Of a stretch of 64,000 nt of DNA, positions 47,690 through 60,400 are shown piece after piece. Source of the DNA: Cryptomeria japonica (lineage: Eukaryota > Streptophyta > Pinopsida > Cupressales > Cupressaceae); the NCBI RefSeq assembly GCF_030272615.1, contig NC_081414.1, positions 763,945,413 through 764,009,412 of the forward strand, written 5' to 3'. How positions within the stretch are numbered: the stretch's first letter is position 1; each line of letters starts with the position of its first letter. The notes under the pieces were generated by a model. That model ran no database searches, was not told the DNA's origin, and saw only the letters and a list, made by a program, of their open reading frames with translations. A program made the position numbers and the translations under genes.

Positions 47690-49762
47690 TATGACTTTTT
47701 TGATGCGCACGTCAGACACTATGTTATGTTTTTCAGAAAAAATCATGGTCAGTTTTTCGTGCATGAAGGATTTGACCCCCTTAATCTTATCCAATTTCAA
47801 ATTTTGCCTCCAAGTTCAGGTTCACCTGATTTCAGAAAAAAAGTGTCCACTTATACCCCCCTTTTTGACCACCATCTTTGCGCACTTACCCATATAGAAT
47901 TCGATGTAGTTCACATGTATGCAGGACAAATATTAGGAACTAGCCTACTTGAATCAGAATCACATACGGTTGACATGGACTTAACCGAGGACAATCGGGA
48001 TTTTCTTATGTGAGGTCATTCTGATGAGAGTATCATTATAGATATGGAAATACATATTGAAAGCTTTGACATCTCTATCATGACCCATAATATCTTTGAC
48101 ATAATCCAACATGAGAATCCTTTATACTTGATCCCTCCTAAACCTATGGACTGGGAAAATGAAGGACATATTGTCATTGATACCTTTCCTAATGACCAGG
48201 CCATATCCTTATATCTTAATGAAATAAAACCCGCAACAACTTTCACCAGGGATTCCGCTAACGTATCTTCATGTCAAGTGGGTGTTAAATCTCCTAGTCG
48301 CAAAACTGAAAATAAAGAAAACAATATCAAGTCTAATGTTGAAAACCATTTATTGGCAACATTGGACCGAGAAAAAATAAAAATAAAGGACGCATCTAAT
48401 GGTGAAAATCTCCTCGAGGCGCTGGAAGATGGGAGATTTGACACCTTACCTGAATTTTATCAAGAGAAGTCGTCCATTTTGATGGAATCAACAGATGCAG
48501 TTATCATTGACACAACCGATCTACATCAAGAAATCTCTCTATCAAAATTAGGAAAGAAAAAATATTTGGAACCCTTCAAAATATGGAAAATCAACTTTAG
48601 CTGGTCATATACAGACATTCTAGGGTTTGATCCATATCTTACAATACATCACCCGAATATCAGTCTAGGAGCAAACATCAATAATGGAACACAACACAGA
48701 TCAGGAGCAGGTATTTTATTCATCACACCACAAGGTCATACAATCCCAAAAGCATATAAATTAAGCTTTCCATGCACCAACAATACAGAAGAATATGAAG
48801 TTTTGGTTACAGGTATCAAAATGGCTATAGAATGGAACATTACACAACTACAAGTCTTTGGAGACTCTCAGCTCATTATCAATCAAATTAATGATGACTA
48901 CCAAACAAGAGATGAAAAATTGATGCCTTATAAAAAGATGGTTGATGATTTCAAAAAGTATTTTATAGAAATAACATTTCAATAGATTCCAAGAAATGAC
49001 AACAAAGCAGCAGATGCCATGGCTACACTTGCTTCTCTCCTTCAAACACAAGAAAATCAACAGTGTTATGAATTCCTGGTGGAAGAATTATTTTACCCTG
49101 CTCATAATTGTCCTGATTCCAAAACCATTTGTCAACTTATTGGGCATGATTCCTCCCACTATGTCCAAACTTACACATACCTGAAAGATAACACCTTACC
49201 TCCTGACTTATCAAAAAATCAAAAGAGAAACTTTATTCGCCAATCCTCCCATTTTACTCTCATCGCGGATACCCTATTTAAACGAGGTCTAGACGATACT
49301 CTTTTAAGATGTCTTAAACAAGAAGAATCTGAGAAGGCCTTACATGAAGTCCATAATGGCATTTGTGGCACTCATTCAAGTGGTCTTACCCTTTCGAAAA
49401 AACTCATATGCTTGGGCTATTATTGGTCGACTATGGAACTGATCCATGAATGAAGACAAAATGCCTTTGATCATTTAAAGGTATATTAGCAAAGAATGTG
49501 TCAGAGCTATAATCACAGGGTCAAACCATGAATCTTTTAAGTTGGAGAACTAGTGTTACAGGAAAATCCACGCAACCAGGTAGATCGAGAAAAGAAAGGA
49601 AAGTTTGAACCAAACTGGTTAGGTCCATTTGCGGTCATAGCAGTATTTGGATTAGGAGCATATCAGCTATCAACACATGATGGAGATCAGCTCGAGGAAC
49701 CAATCAATAGCATGCATCTAGAAAAAAAATTATGTCTGAAAAAACAGAAAAATCAAAAATAG
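47690..49762 (+). pseudogene. Internally deleted Tat-like pol: RNase H, integrase zinc finger and C-terminus
   Basis: One reading frame can be followed across the whole stretch, broken by single stops at 48011, 48983, 49451 and a few near 49490-49530. In order: FRKNHGQFFVHEGFDPLN; a linker rich in acidic residues; SWSYTDILGFDPYLTIHH, the block that normally precedes Tat reverse transcriptase; then, without any reverse transcriptase, RNase H (SGAGILFITPQGHTIP, TEEYEVLVTGIKMAI, FGDSQLIINQIN, NDNKAADAMATLA). The first catalytic Asp of RNase H is replaced or lost at the joint. An HHCC-type integrase zinc finger follows (HEVHNGICGTHSSGLTLSKK). The integrase core is absent, and the C-terminal part resumes with FEPNWLGPFAVIAVF. 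It could not support its own transposition. Confidence 0.75.
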
Positions 49763-50970
49763 TGAAAAATCAAAAAAATCAAAAAAACAGTGAAAAATAA
49801 ATAAAAATAAAAAAAAGTGCAATAAAAAAAGACGGTGAAAACCTAGCAAATAGACGCTATATGTTCGCTAGCTCATCCATCGATTAGTTCATGCATTTTT
49901 CCGCTTGCATCCATTCATTTTCCATCAGTGCTGACCATCATAAAGCCTTTGTACATACACAGACATCCCAGGTGGCTTCTTGTTATGGTTTGGATCATTG
50001 GATATATCATAACGACTTTGTTTCTAGGCTTGGGGCAAAGTCCTGCACTTAGCTAGGGGCAAAAATTTTGATCAATTTTGAGCTTAATCAAATAGGTAGA
50101 ACAACAGTTAGATAACTATTATCAAGTGAAAACTGAGACATATCCAACATTGAACACGAGATCAAATTATCAACCATCAAACTATCACAAAGTCAGTATA
50201 AGCACATTCACACACTTTTCAATGGATGATATCTTTTGGATAATGATTTTAACATGATTGTTCAACTTTTCTATAATTGATTTTCGCTATCATGATTTCT
50301 AAGTGACTCCGAGATGTCTTTCACTAGAGGAACAAGGAAGAAACACAATATTTTTCTTGTCTGTTGTCTGAAAATTAATCATTAATATGTGCAAATTTGT
50401 CTCGGGACATGATCATCGGAGTATCATCGAAGATATTTCCAATTTGCATATACCAATGGTTAATACTGCCTGTTTTACGCAAACAACACTCAAGTCATCT
50501 CGGTTCAATTATACCTTGATGCTTGTGTTAACTTGCTATATCAAAATCAAGGAAAATAGTGCTCAAGTCATCATGGTTTAATTATACCATCAATGTTTGC
50601 ACTCACTTCCCACATTTCAAAAAGCTCAATGATGACAAAAATGCAAAATAATCTAGTGACTGGTCTGGTTGTAGCTTTGCATTTTAGCTTGCATTTCATT
50701 CTTGCATGGGATCCCACAGGCTCCTTTTATCCAAGGTTAAATCTATCGTAGGAATCATCAAGGTATCATCACAAGTGTATACACAATCAGACGAATAACT
50801 CATATATCTTCAGATATTGTCGACCCAGCGAAAATATTATGCTATCTCTCTCAATAGAATCAACATCAGCATATCTGAATCTTTCTGCAACTTGATATCA
50901 ACGAATTGTTAGTTCTTTATCTAATCAACTTTATCAAATCAAATCAATCAATCAAACCTAATCGATTCTA
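49763..50970. other. 3' untranslated region of the Tat-like derivative
   Basis: A-rich start, then mixed sequence with no supported frame. CTCAAGTCATCTCGGTT and CTCAAGTCATCATGGTT recur near 50492 and 50562, about 70 bp apart. Confidence 0.5.
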
Positions 50971-50973
50971 TCA

Positions 50974-51155
50974 TGTCTTATACGGGATGTATCTTTCCTA
51001 AAACCAAACAATCTGATTCATGTCTTATATAGGATGTATCTTTCCTGAAACCAAACGCTCTAATCTATGTCTTATACAGGATGTATCCTTCCTGAAACCA
51101 GATGCTTTTGATCATCTTTGTCTTATACGGGAGGTGTCATTCCTGAAACCAGACT
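50974..51155 (+). repeat. Four ~47-bp tandem units in the 3' region
   Basis: Units start TGTCTTATA at 50974, 51021, 51068 and 51119 and contain GGATGTATCTTTCCTGAAAC. The spacings are 47, 47 and 51 bp. Confidence 0.9.
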
Positions 51156-51425
51156 GAATCTTGATCTTATCAATCTAATCAATCAAGCTAATCGAAGAAC
51201 TCGCATTTTCATCAAACACAGTTGCAGAAATCAAATCATTTCTAATCGGGATATCAATTTCTCAAAGTCGCAAAACACTCCAAAGATCAATTATCTCAAT
51301 TGATCTCCCGAGGGGGCATCATCGTATCAGAATTTAGCAATCAAGAGTTGGGGCATCCTATCAAACCAATATCATCATCAAAATGAGATTATTCTTTGAA
51401 TCAACGCGTCATCACACCTCGCTTC

Positions 51426-51439
51426 AAAGAGGGGCAACA
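51426..51439 (+). promoter_or_regulatory. Polypurine tract
   Basis: AAAGAGGGGCAACA directly precedes the LTR start TGTATACACC at 51440. Confidence 0.8.
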
Positions 51440-52666
51440 TGTATACACCTAAAAATGGTCTGATGATAATTAATTGAATAAGAAATTATTTAATTAATCT
51501 CCCTCCCCAATTGAATTGAATTCATCAACAATTTGATTAAAATCCTCCCCTTTCATCTACTTATTAATAAATCTAAGGATTTATTTAATAGGTTCATTTT
51601 CAATAGTCCTATTTGATTAATTAATTCAAATTAATTAATTCTTCTCCATCAAAATCATTTCTTCTAATCCTCTAATTAATTATAACAAATGAATCATGAG
51701 TGGTTGAAATTAATTAGCCTTTTCCTATTATTTGAATTTTTAAATTCAATTCTCCTAACTTTTAACCACCTAACCACATGTCCCCTTTCCTTGAACACTT
51801 TACCCTCTCATAAGAAAAGCTTTGTGACACTTGTCACTAAGTGTTCCCTTTCATCTAACCTCTTCTAAAATCTTTGTGACACTTGTCACTAAGTTTTCCC
51901 TTTCATCTAACCTCTTCTAGAATCTTTGTGACACTTGTCACTAAGTGTTCACTTTCATCTAGCCTCTTCTAGAAGCTTCTTGACACTTGTCACCATGGAG
52001 ATGACATTATCCCCTTTCATCCAACCTCTTCTACAAGCTTCTTGACACTTGTCACCATGGAGATGACATTGTCCCCTTTCATCTAACCCCTTTTCCTACC
52101 AACCTCCAATTGTCCCCTTTAATCCAACCTCTTTGCCAACCTCCTCCAATTTCACCATTGATATCTTCAGAATTAATCTTGACCGTTGATTCCTGCCACC
52201 TCACCCCTAGCCTTGGAAATCCTATAAATAGACCCCATTTTGGAGTTCAAAGGGCCCCCAATTGATTGATCTCGAATCCATCTCATTTTTCATCTTATGC
52301 ATTGTTACTATAAGCATCTAGCTTCTATTTTATCATTTTAGCAATGTTATCATGTTCAATTTTAGCTTAAATCTTAGCTTATTTCATAGCAATATCATAG
52401 AATCAAATAGCTTAAACCATTATCTCATCTAGATCATGCATCTTCATCATTTAAATCCTCTATTTAAGTGTAGTCAAGTCACTAGAATTTGCATAACCAA
52501 ATCTGAGAGCAAAATTCATAGTCGCATTTACTAGGAGGCAATAGATCGATTAGCTATGGTTTTATCTTTCGTTGATTAATTTTCTAACCATTGCTTGTAA
52601 TGATTTATTGAGTGTTTTGTGTTGCAGTTGCAGGTATAACAAGTACACACTTCACAGATACATGAC
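51440..52666 (+). repeat. 3' LTR of the Tat-like derivative (right end approximate)
   Basis: Start fixed by the polypurine tract. It contains tandem repeats in the U3 part and a TATAAATA box at 52223-52230. The terminal CA was not identified; the end is limited by the tandem-duplication boundary. Confidence 0.7.
51820..52098 (+). repeat. Five tandem units upstream of the LTR TATA box
   Basis: Units with TTGACACTTGTCAC or TGTGACACTTGTCACTAAG start at 51820, 51872, 51924, 51976 and 52038. The first three are 52 bp apart; the last two carry an extra CATGGAGATGACATT block. Their place about 125-400 bp before the TATA box suits a promoter enhancer; this is inference. Confidence 0.9.
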
Positions 52667-54710
52667 ACTATCTTTTTGGGTGTTATGGTTTAAGTAATGA
52701 CATTATGTTACCCTAGGGAAATTGAAAGGTTTATAGAATGTAACAAAATTAAGAGTTTTATTTGTTCATATGGATATTTCCACCTATGCACTTTAAATGA
52801 TATGTTTAATTTGTGTATGTAATTAACTATGAGATTCATTATATAATTATGAAATTAGTGTAGCTTAATGTGTTATGGTTATCCTAAAAGAGAAAAAAAT
52901 TATCGCTATTTTCCTAGATTATGAGTTAGTTTCTCTAGGGTTTCGTGGCAAGCATTACATAGATTCCCTTTCATTTTTGTACCTATTGTGATGTTTCTAT
53001 TTCATTATTAGTTAGCATAATCAATCCAAATTGCTAGTCCATGCATGTACTTTCTTACCTTAGATTTAGAATTCTATTTACATCCTTTCAATTATATTTT
53101 TAACTCAAACAAAAATGTAATAAGACTTCTATCAGCATTCAAGCCTTTTATTAAAATTAATGATGGATTTATTGGGTTTATCCTCTTTTTAATGTGATTC
53201 ATGTGAAATTTAGGTCATTTCCTAATTTACAAAGCATAACTTATGAAACCCTAATTTTCCTACCATTACATCACTATTGTATATTACTTGAATGATATGG
53301 CCTATATAAGGGATGGTACTATAGTGTGTAAGTATTTTTCTAAGCCAATAACATATTTTCTAGTATTATGGACCATTTTAGTGACCTAAAATATTTTTTA
53401 TTTCCCCCCCTCTCAAAATGTGCATTTTAATGTCCAAGGAAAGCCAAACTTATGAACAAATAGGAAAAAAATGTGATGTGAAGGAGACTATCTCAATTCA
53501 CTTTTATGGTATCGTTCAACCTCAATGTAACACAATTTGAAGTATGTGATGTGTGAAAATAACTTGAGCGGGGTATAATGGGAGGTTGGGTTTAAAAGGA
53601 GGCCTATAAAATTATATTAATGATAGATTTGTTAGTGATCAAAGATGGTAGGTTGGTTTGAACTTTGAGGTTTACATATTATATGTGTGGAAGCACCAAA
53701 AAAGAAAAAAATATAGAAGGGTCAAAAAACTAGGTTTTCCCTAAAAGAGGAGTGGCCAGAAAGAAGACTAAATCAAAAAGGGATATATACAAGCTAAAAA
53801 TAAATAAATAAACATTCTAGATCAAAGAATAGTAGACATTTTTTGTTAAAAAATAGAAAAGGTAAACAACAAACAAAACACCTAAGAGATGGCAAGAGTT
53901 GAACAAGAAGAAATAGTATAAAGGAATCTAACGTAAAGCATGTGGGAATATGAACCTGATTTAGTCAAAGTAATCCACAATAAGATGTATCTAGGTTTTG
54001 GAATTGAAGATATAAGGAAGAGGTTTCATGATTGAGGAAGGTGCAAATAGATCAATCGAAAAGGAGGAATTACATCATGAGAGAAGCATGAAAATTATTT
54101 AGTCGCATATGAGAGAAGAGTGCGGTGGCTATGAAATCTTATTTTTCTATGGAAGAATAGAGAAGGTCATCCAATGGATATTTTGAAGCTACAAGTGAGG
54201 CCAACAGATAGTCGTGAAGAACCAAGCCACACAAGGAGAAAGTAAAATGGTTTGCAAGTGTGAGGGGACTAGAGAGTTGAGACAAAATGAAAATATGGGA
54301 AGGTAAAGTCCCTAATTGTATACTTGTAATGAATATATATTATTTTATAAAATAAAGAGTAATTTATTTTTATTGTTCAATGTCTCATGTGTCAAAGGTG
54401 TGCATGAAATATATATAATAATTATAATCCTTTGTGTTTGTTTCTTCTGAAGTAAAGACGTGTATAAACTATACATATTTTATAGAAAATACACAACATA
54501 TATGAGTAAGAGTGTGAAAACATGAATCTATATGTATGTGTAAGAATCATCAAATTGAATGGGTTAAATAAAAAATATGCAAAATAAATTAAATCCCAAA
54601 ACATCCTATATGCAAGAGTGTAAAATAAATATTTACTATGTATAAATACTCAATATAATATGAATTAACATTATATAAAGAATAATTATCATTGAAACAT
54701 ATATAAGTAT

Positions 54711-54712
<2 letters not shown>

Positions 54713-54768
<56 letters not shown>

Positions 54769-54835
54769 TCAATATAATATGAATTAACATTATATAAAGA
54801 ATAATTATCATTGAAACATATATAAGTATCCATCA
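54713..54835 (+). repeat. (AT)n array inside a short duplication
   Basis: An AT run at 54713-54768 lies between two copies of about 60 bp (ATTAACATTATATAAAGAAT at 54664 and 54783). Copy 1 has neither the array nor the second copy. Confidence 0.9.
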
Positions 54836-55158
54836 TTATATATATATATATAAAATTTATATCAAAAATAAATAAATAAATGTTAGCCGCAAAGGATAAA
54901 CATGTAAGTTACAAATGTATAGTCAATTTGTGTAAATGGAAATAAATTTGCTTCTAATATTAATGATCTAGGATAAATCATTTAATGGCATAATAACCAA
55001 CATCAAAAAGTAAGATTCAAAGTTAAGTCTAGACTACTAATTCATTAATCAATTATTTCCTATATATCAATATGTACATATGTATATCAAGTTTTTTTTA
55101 TAAATATGTGTGTGTGTATGTATATGTGTGTGTATGTGCATGTGCATGTGCATATGGA

Positions 55159-55430
<272 letters not shown>

Positions 55431-56309
55431 TATAATTGATCATTGAGATATTTGCATCAAATATGAGATTATGCCTTGGATATGTGAATGTAACTGATGT
55501 GAAAACTAGTTCCAATGAATAAATAAATAACATTTGCATGAACATATTTAATCTATAAAAATGCATCCTTAATCGATTATATTGAATCCAATGGGTTTCA
55601 AATTATGGTGCATGTCTAGTTCATGACTACAATTATAGTGTTTTGCATGTATGTAGCCTTAATCCAACTATGTGGCCTCAATCCATGTCCATTAAACTTG
55701 AAAAAACTTGCCTCGCTTTACATGTGTTATCTAAAAACATTAGTTATTATATAAGTACTTCTGATGGCTTGCTATTGATTAGGGTGAATCCATATGACAT
55801 CAAACAATCAATGCATTAATGTGTAATGTTAAATGCAGTGCTAATGTGGTCATGAATGCTTTTGTTTCTGTGATCTTTCTACTGATCATTAAGTGACCTG
55901 ATTGTTTCTTGTTACATCTATAAAATGACATAAGACCCTTTTTATACATAAAATATTAATTATTTAAAGGAAACCCAAATGACATATATTCCAAAACAAA
56001 AATATAATATGTTGGATCTCAAAAGCTTAATAAGTAAAAAATGATTAAAATTGAAACTAAATGACAAGGTAATCTTTATGATCACGACCTTCATACAATT
56101 AATACAATTGTAATTTTAATTGTTTAGCACACATTCTACAACTTGATAAAGGATTAATTAAAACCAATATGTATACCACTAAAACTAAACTAGCATACCT
56201 ATATTTGGAGGAATATAGGTGAAGTATGCAAAAAGATATCAAGTTTGTTCATTGTTGCACTTTACAAACTATTATATTCTAATCAATATTAAATTATTAT
56301 TATATGCTC

Positions 56310-56408
56310 AGATTTTGTTGGGATGGCTTCGGGAAGGAACAATTTGATGTTAGCGACGGAGGATATTTCTATATGGGACTAGCACCAAATTGGGCAGATT
56401 GGCCAAAA
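56310..56408 (+). pseudogene. Exon-like fragment, copy 2
   Basis: The same frame as 40443-40541, reading GFGKEQFDVSDGGYFYMGLA, then PNWADWPKN. It ends at a TAG after ISTL. See the copy 1 entry for the substitution pattern. Confidence 0.35.
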
Positions 56409-56514
56409 AATATCAGTACTTTGTAGAAGTTTATATGTATTATAATGTAATAATATTGATAGAGGAAGAGTATTTCCAAATTTATAAATGATCTATTTAA
56501 CAACAGATTCTTAA

Positions 56515-56592
56515 TGGGGCAAGACCGAAGGTTTTCTCCACCGGCTATTTCCTACAGGTGCCCCTAGTGAATTTGGTTGTAATAGGTTTTAA
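56515..56592 (+). pseudogene. Second exon-like fragment, copy 2
   Basis: WGKTEGFLHRLFPTGAPSEF, then GCNRF and TAA. Length and frame are kept relative to 40649-40726. Confidence 0.3.
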
Positions 56593-56628
56593 AAATTAAT
56601 AAAATAATGGCTATGGCCTTTTACTAAT

Positions 56629-56632
<4 letters not shown>

Positions 56633-56671
<39 letters not shown>
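56633..56671 (+). repeat. (AT)n microsatellite
   Basis: About 19 AT units, absent from copy 1, where a short AT stretch lies at 40744-40756. Confidence 0.9.
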
Positions 56672-56676
<5 letters not shown>

Positions 56677-57482
56677 TATTATATTATTATATTATTATAT
56701 TATGATATTGTAGTTAATATTAAATTATTATATTATTATATTTAATATCTCTATTAAACTCTTGACTAAACAAGAAATTTATTCAGACTACATTATTATT
56801 ATATTATCATATCATTATTGTATTATTATTATATTATTATTATAATATTAGATTGAGATAATTATGAAGTTAACTCATTGCATGATGGAGGTAAACACAA
56901 TTGATTGATCAATTAAACTCAGAACGACTGATAATTGAGAGGAAAAAATATTTAGAAAAAAAAAACATTTTTTTATGCATTTAAATGTCACAAACACATC
57001 AAATTATATGACAGATGTTCTTACACACTATGTGAGTCTGATAAGCCTTCAGCATAATAATGCTCATTAAAATGCCCAAAATAAATCCAGGAATGAACAT
57101 TTCCGTATAAGTTGTATGACAACCAATTTGGTAATCCTCATCTCTCACCTCTTAAATCACATGAGCCAAAATTTAAGTTTCCAACTTGATGTTAGGGTTT
57201 GACAAGACCAACATAAAATGAGGCCAGTTCAATCATGGATTGAAAATTAAAAATAGAAAGAGATTAACAGGACCCATGTAATATAAAGTCGAGTGTAAGT
57301 CAGTCATATACATTAGCCCATACAAAAACAAACACAAACTCGCCCATATAAGATTTTGCAAGTATCTGAGTAATATAAAGTCGAGTGTAAGTCGAGTGTA
57401 AGTCGGTCATATACATTAGCCCATATAATATTTTGCAAGTACCTAAAATGAACTCGAGAACCCAGATCACATGAAAGAGGCA

Positions 57483-60400
57483 GATCATGTTTTCCCTTGG
57501 TCCTGAAAGGCCTCTATCCAGGTCATCCATCCAAGAGGGCCTTCCGTCCACACGGCCTCCTTACCCTCAAGTAGTAGACTGAGCATCTATGTGTGTTCCT
57601 TTACTACATCTCTTATTTTTCCAATCTCCATCCCAAGGCTCTCCATCGCTCGATCAACAAACTAGTGTTCTCCTATAGCCTGCCTCCACTTGTAGCCATT
57701 TTCCAACTCATGCAAGAACATCTTGCCTTGTCTGTCTCACAGAAATCTAATGAACTATTTCTTCTCAATGTTCATCATGACAGCCACCTGCACAAAAATG
57801 TAATGAAGAGTGGGTCCACCAAATGACTCAGTAAGCGCCCTAGCTTTACCTTGGCACTTATCTTCATTTCTAATTTTCCATATATACCATAAGATTTCAG
57901 TGGATAAAATATGCCAGAATAGGTTAGTAGCCTTTTTCAAACCCTTAATATACCCAATGAGAACATCTAGAATAGGAATCTGATTAGGAATAGAGATATC
58001 AAACAACAACCAAATTTCTCTAGCAATATTACACTCAAAGAAAATGTGTCGAACAGACTCAGGAATTCTACACACATTGCATATATCACTATTACTGTGA
58101 TCTTTTCTGAAAGGTAGCCTATTAATAAATATCAATCAATTAAACCATTTTTTCTTGGGTGCAATGGGGCTGCTCCAAAGCCGCGAGAATATCTTCTGCC
58201 ATTGTTTCACAGAGAGGTTTGCATACTACAGAGTATAAGCATATATTATAATAGATTCATCATAAGTTAGGGTATTATAAATAGTAATAGATTTGATATT
58301 CATCACAGAAATATTATTATTCCACATAAGATCAGAGTATCTTTCATTATTTATCTTGCGGTTCTTGGGTAGATATAGTTTGGTAGAGTCATGTTTCATC
58401 ATGTTGTATGTTCTCTTTTGGGACTCCTGTAGATTATATCTATCTCTAAGGATATCCCAGCTAATAAGCCTATCGTTCTCAATAATATCTTTAAAACAAC
58501 GGATGCCTTTATTGGCCCAGGATTTGGCGGAGCACCCTTGAGTGAGCATAAGAGGTTTAGACGAGTGGAGAAGGTTCCACCAGATAGACCTTTCCCCATG
58601 GACATGGTCATTTTTGTTGGCCCTACTATTGGTGATGAAAGGTCTAATACTTTCCCAAGATTTCCAAATAGACTTAAAGACACTCAAACCTTGCACTAAG
58701 ACTACAAATCCCCCAGCCCCTAGGTCACAAAAGGGTAGATATTTCTAGGACTTAGCCTTCTTTGGGACAGCTCTCATGATGTTGTTCCTTGCCAAAATTT
58801 TCCATGGTTCACTACCCTCAAATGCCTAAAAGAACCATTTTGCAGCAAGAGCAACCCCTTGTATTCTCAGGTCCTTTAACCCGAGTCCTCCCAGACTTTT
58901 CTCTATGTGGCACCATCCCATTTAACAAAGTGCATCTTTTTAGTTCCTTTCCTATCCAACCACAGGAAATTTCTAATAGCCTTTTGTATTTCCAGGATTT
59001 GATAGTTGGAGAACATCCAAATAGAGGAATAATAGATGTTGTATGAGGATAGAATTTTTTGACAAAATTGCACTCTACTAGCAAGCGAAAGATACTTGTT
59101 ATTCCATTTATTGAGCTTCTTTTCAATTTTGCCTTTGACCCAAATCCACATCTCCTTGAGAGAGGGGGAGATGGTGAAACAAATCCCTAAGTATCTTACA
59201 ATCTTATTAGGCCCCCCATTGGTACCCAGAATGGTATAGCCAATCTAGAGGCTCCTCTTTCCACCCAAGTAGGCTAGATTTAGCCTGAGAGATTTTTGCT
59301 CCTGAAATCTCACCAAAGAACATAATTTTGCACTCCAGGGCTTCCATGTTTTGTTTGGTGAGTTCTACAAAGAGTGTAGTGTCATCATCAAATTGGGTAT
59401 TAATCAATTCAAACCCATCAGGAAGCTTAACACCTCTTGTTTTAGGAGATATGGTATAGTCTCTTAAAATATAGTATAGGGCATCAGAAGCTATAACAAA
59501 TAGCGCAAGGGCAAGAGGGCAACCCTGTCTAATAGACCTTCTAAAATTAATAACCTGAGTGAGAGACCCATTGATCTCTACCTGTGCAGACGCATCTTTA
59601 AGGAGAATATTTACCCCCTTACAGAATTCCACAGGAAATCCAAAGGCTTCTAGCATCATTAAAATAAACTCCCACTCAACCCTGTCATAAGCCTTCTCAA
59701 AATCTAAAAGAAACGTGGCCACATTCTATCCTAATACATTTGCCCAGTCCATCACCTCCCAACTGGTAATTAGATTTTCCAATATGAATCTTCTCTTTAT
59801 GAACCCTGTTTGAGTAGTACATATGAATTTGGGTAGCACATTTTATAACTTGAGTGCAAGAGCCTTAGCCAAAATTTTATAGGACACATTGAGGAGAGTA
59901 ATGGGTCTCCACTTTTTTTATGAGTGACATCCTCATCTTTGGGTAGTAGCTTAATGGTCCCTTTATTAATCAATTCACCTAGAGACCCACTCTCATAAGC
60001 CTCTGCATATAGTTCCTAGAGGTCTTGGTAGATCCACTCCTCATTAGCTTTATAAAACTCAATATACAGTTTGTCCAGGCTCGAAGCCTTGTCATTGTTC
60101 AGGTTTCTAACGGCATTTTTAAGTTCACCCACTAAGATGGTTTCCTTCAATTCTTGAGCATTCTCCATAGTAATCCTACTGGGAATAATTGTTCTACATT
60201 TCTTTTTGGCTTCTTGTGACTTAGGGGAGTCTTCCAAGGAAAAGAGTCATTTGTAGAACAGGCAAAATGCCTTTTTAATTTCTTCTAAATCCACTAACTC
60301 TTTCTTGTCTACCTAAATCCTATCAATATTTTCTCTAGATTGCTTCTGCTTTAGCATATTGAAAAAAAAATTGATCCTTTGTCACCAAATTGCATCCATT

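Larger units (their letters stand above)
46955..52666 (+). mobile_element. Tat-like Ty3/gypsy deletion derivative, 5' truncated
   Basis: Contains a pol-like frame lacking reverse transcriptase and integrase core, a long 3' region with repeats, a polypurine tract and one LTR. No 5' LTR, primer site or gag is present. It sits exactly between the two tandem-duplication copies, joining LINE sequence on its left and the 37064-type sequence on its right. Two AGTACCCCRTATGCGCTTTT units lie near 47060 and 47090. Confidence 0.7.

Noticed and set aside
50974-51155. CRISPR-like array
   Set aside because: The units are contiguous with short variable parts, in plant retrotransposon 3' DNA; there is no leader, cas gene or spacer structure.
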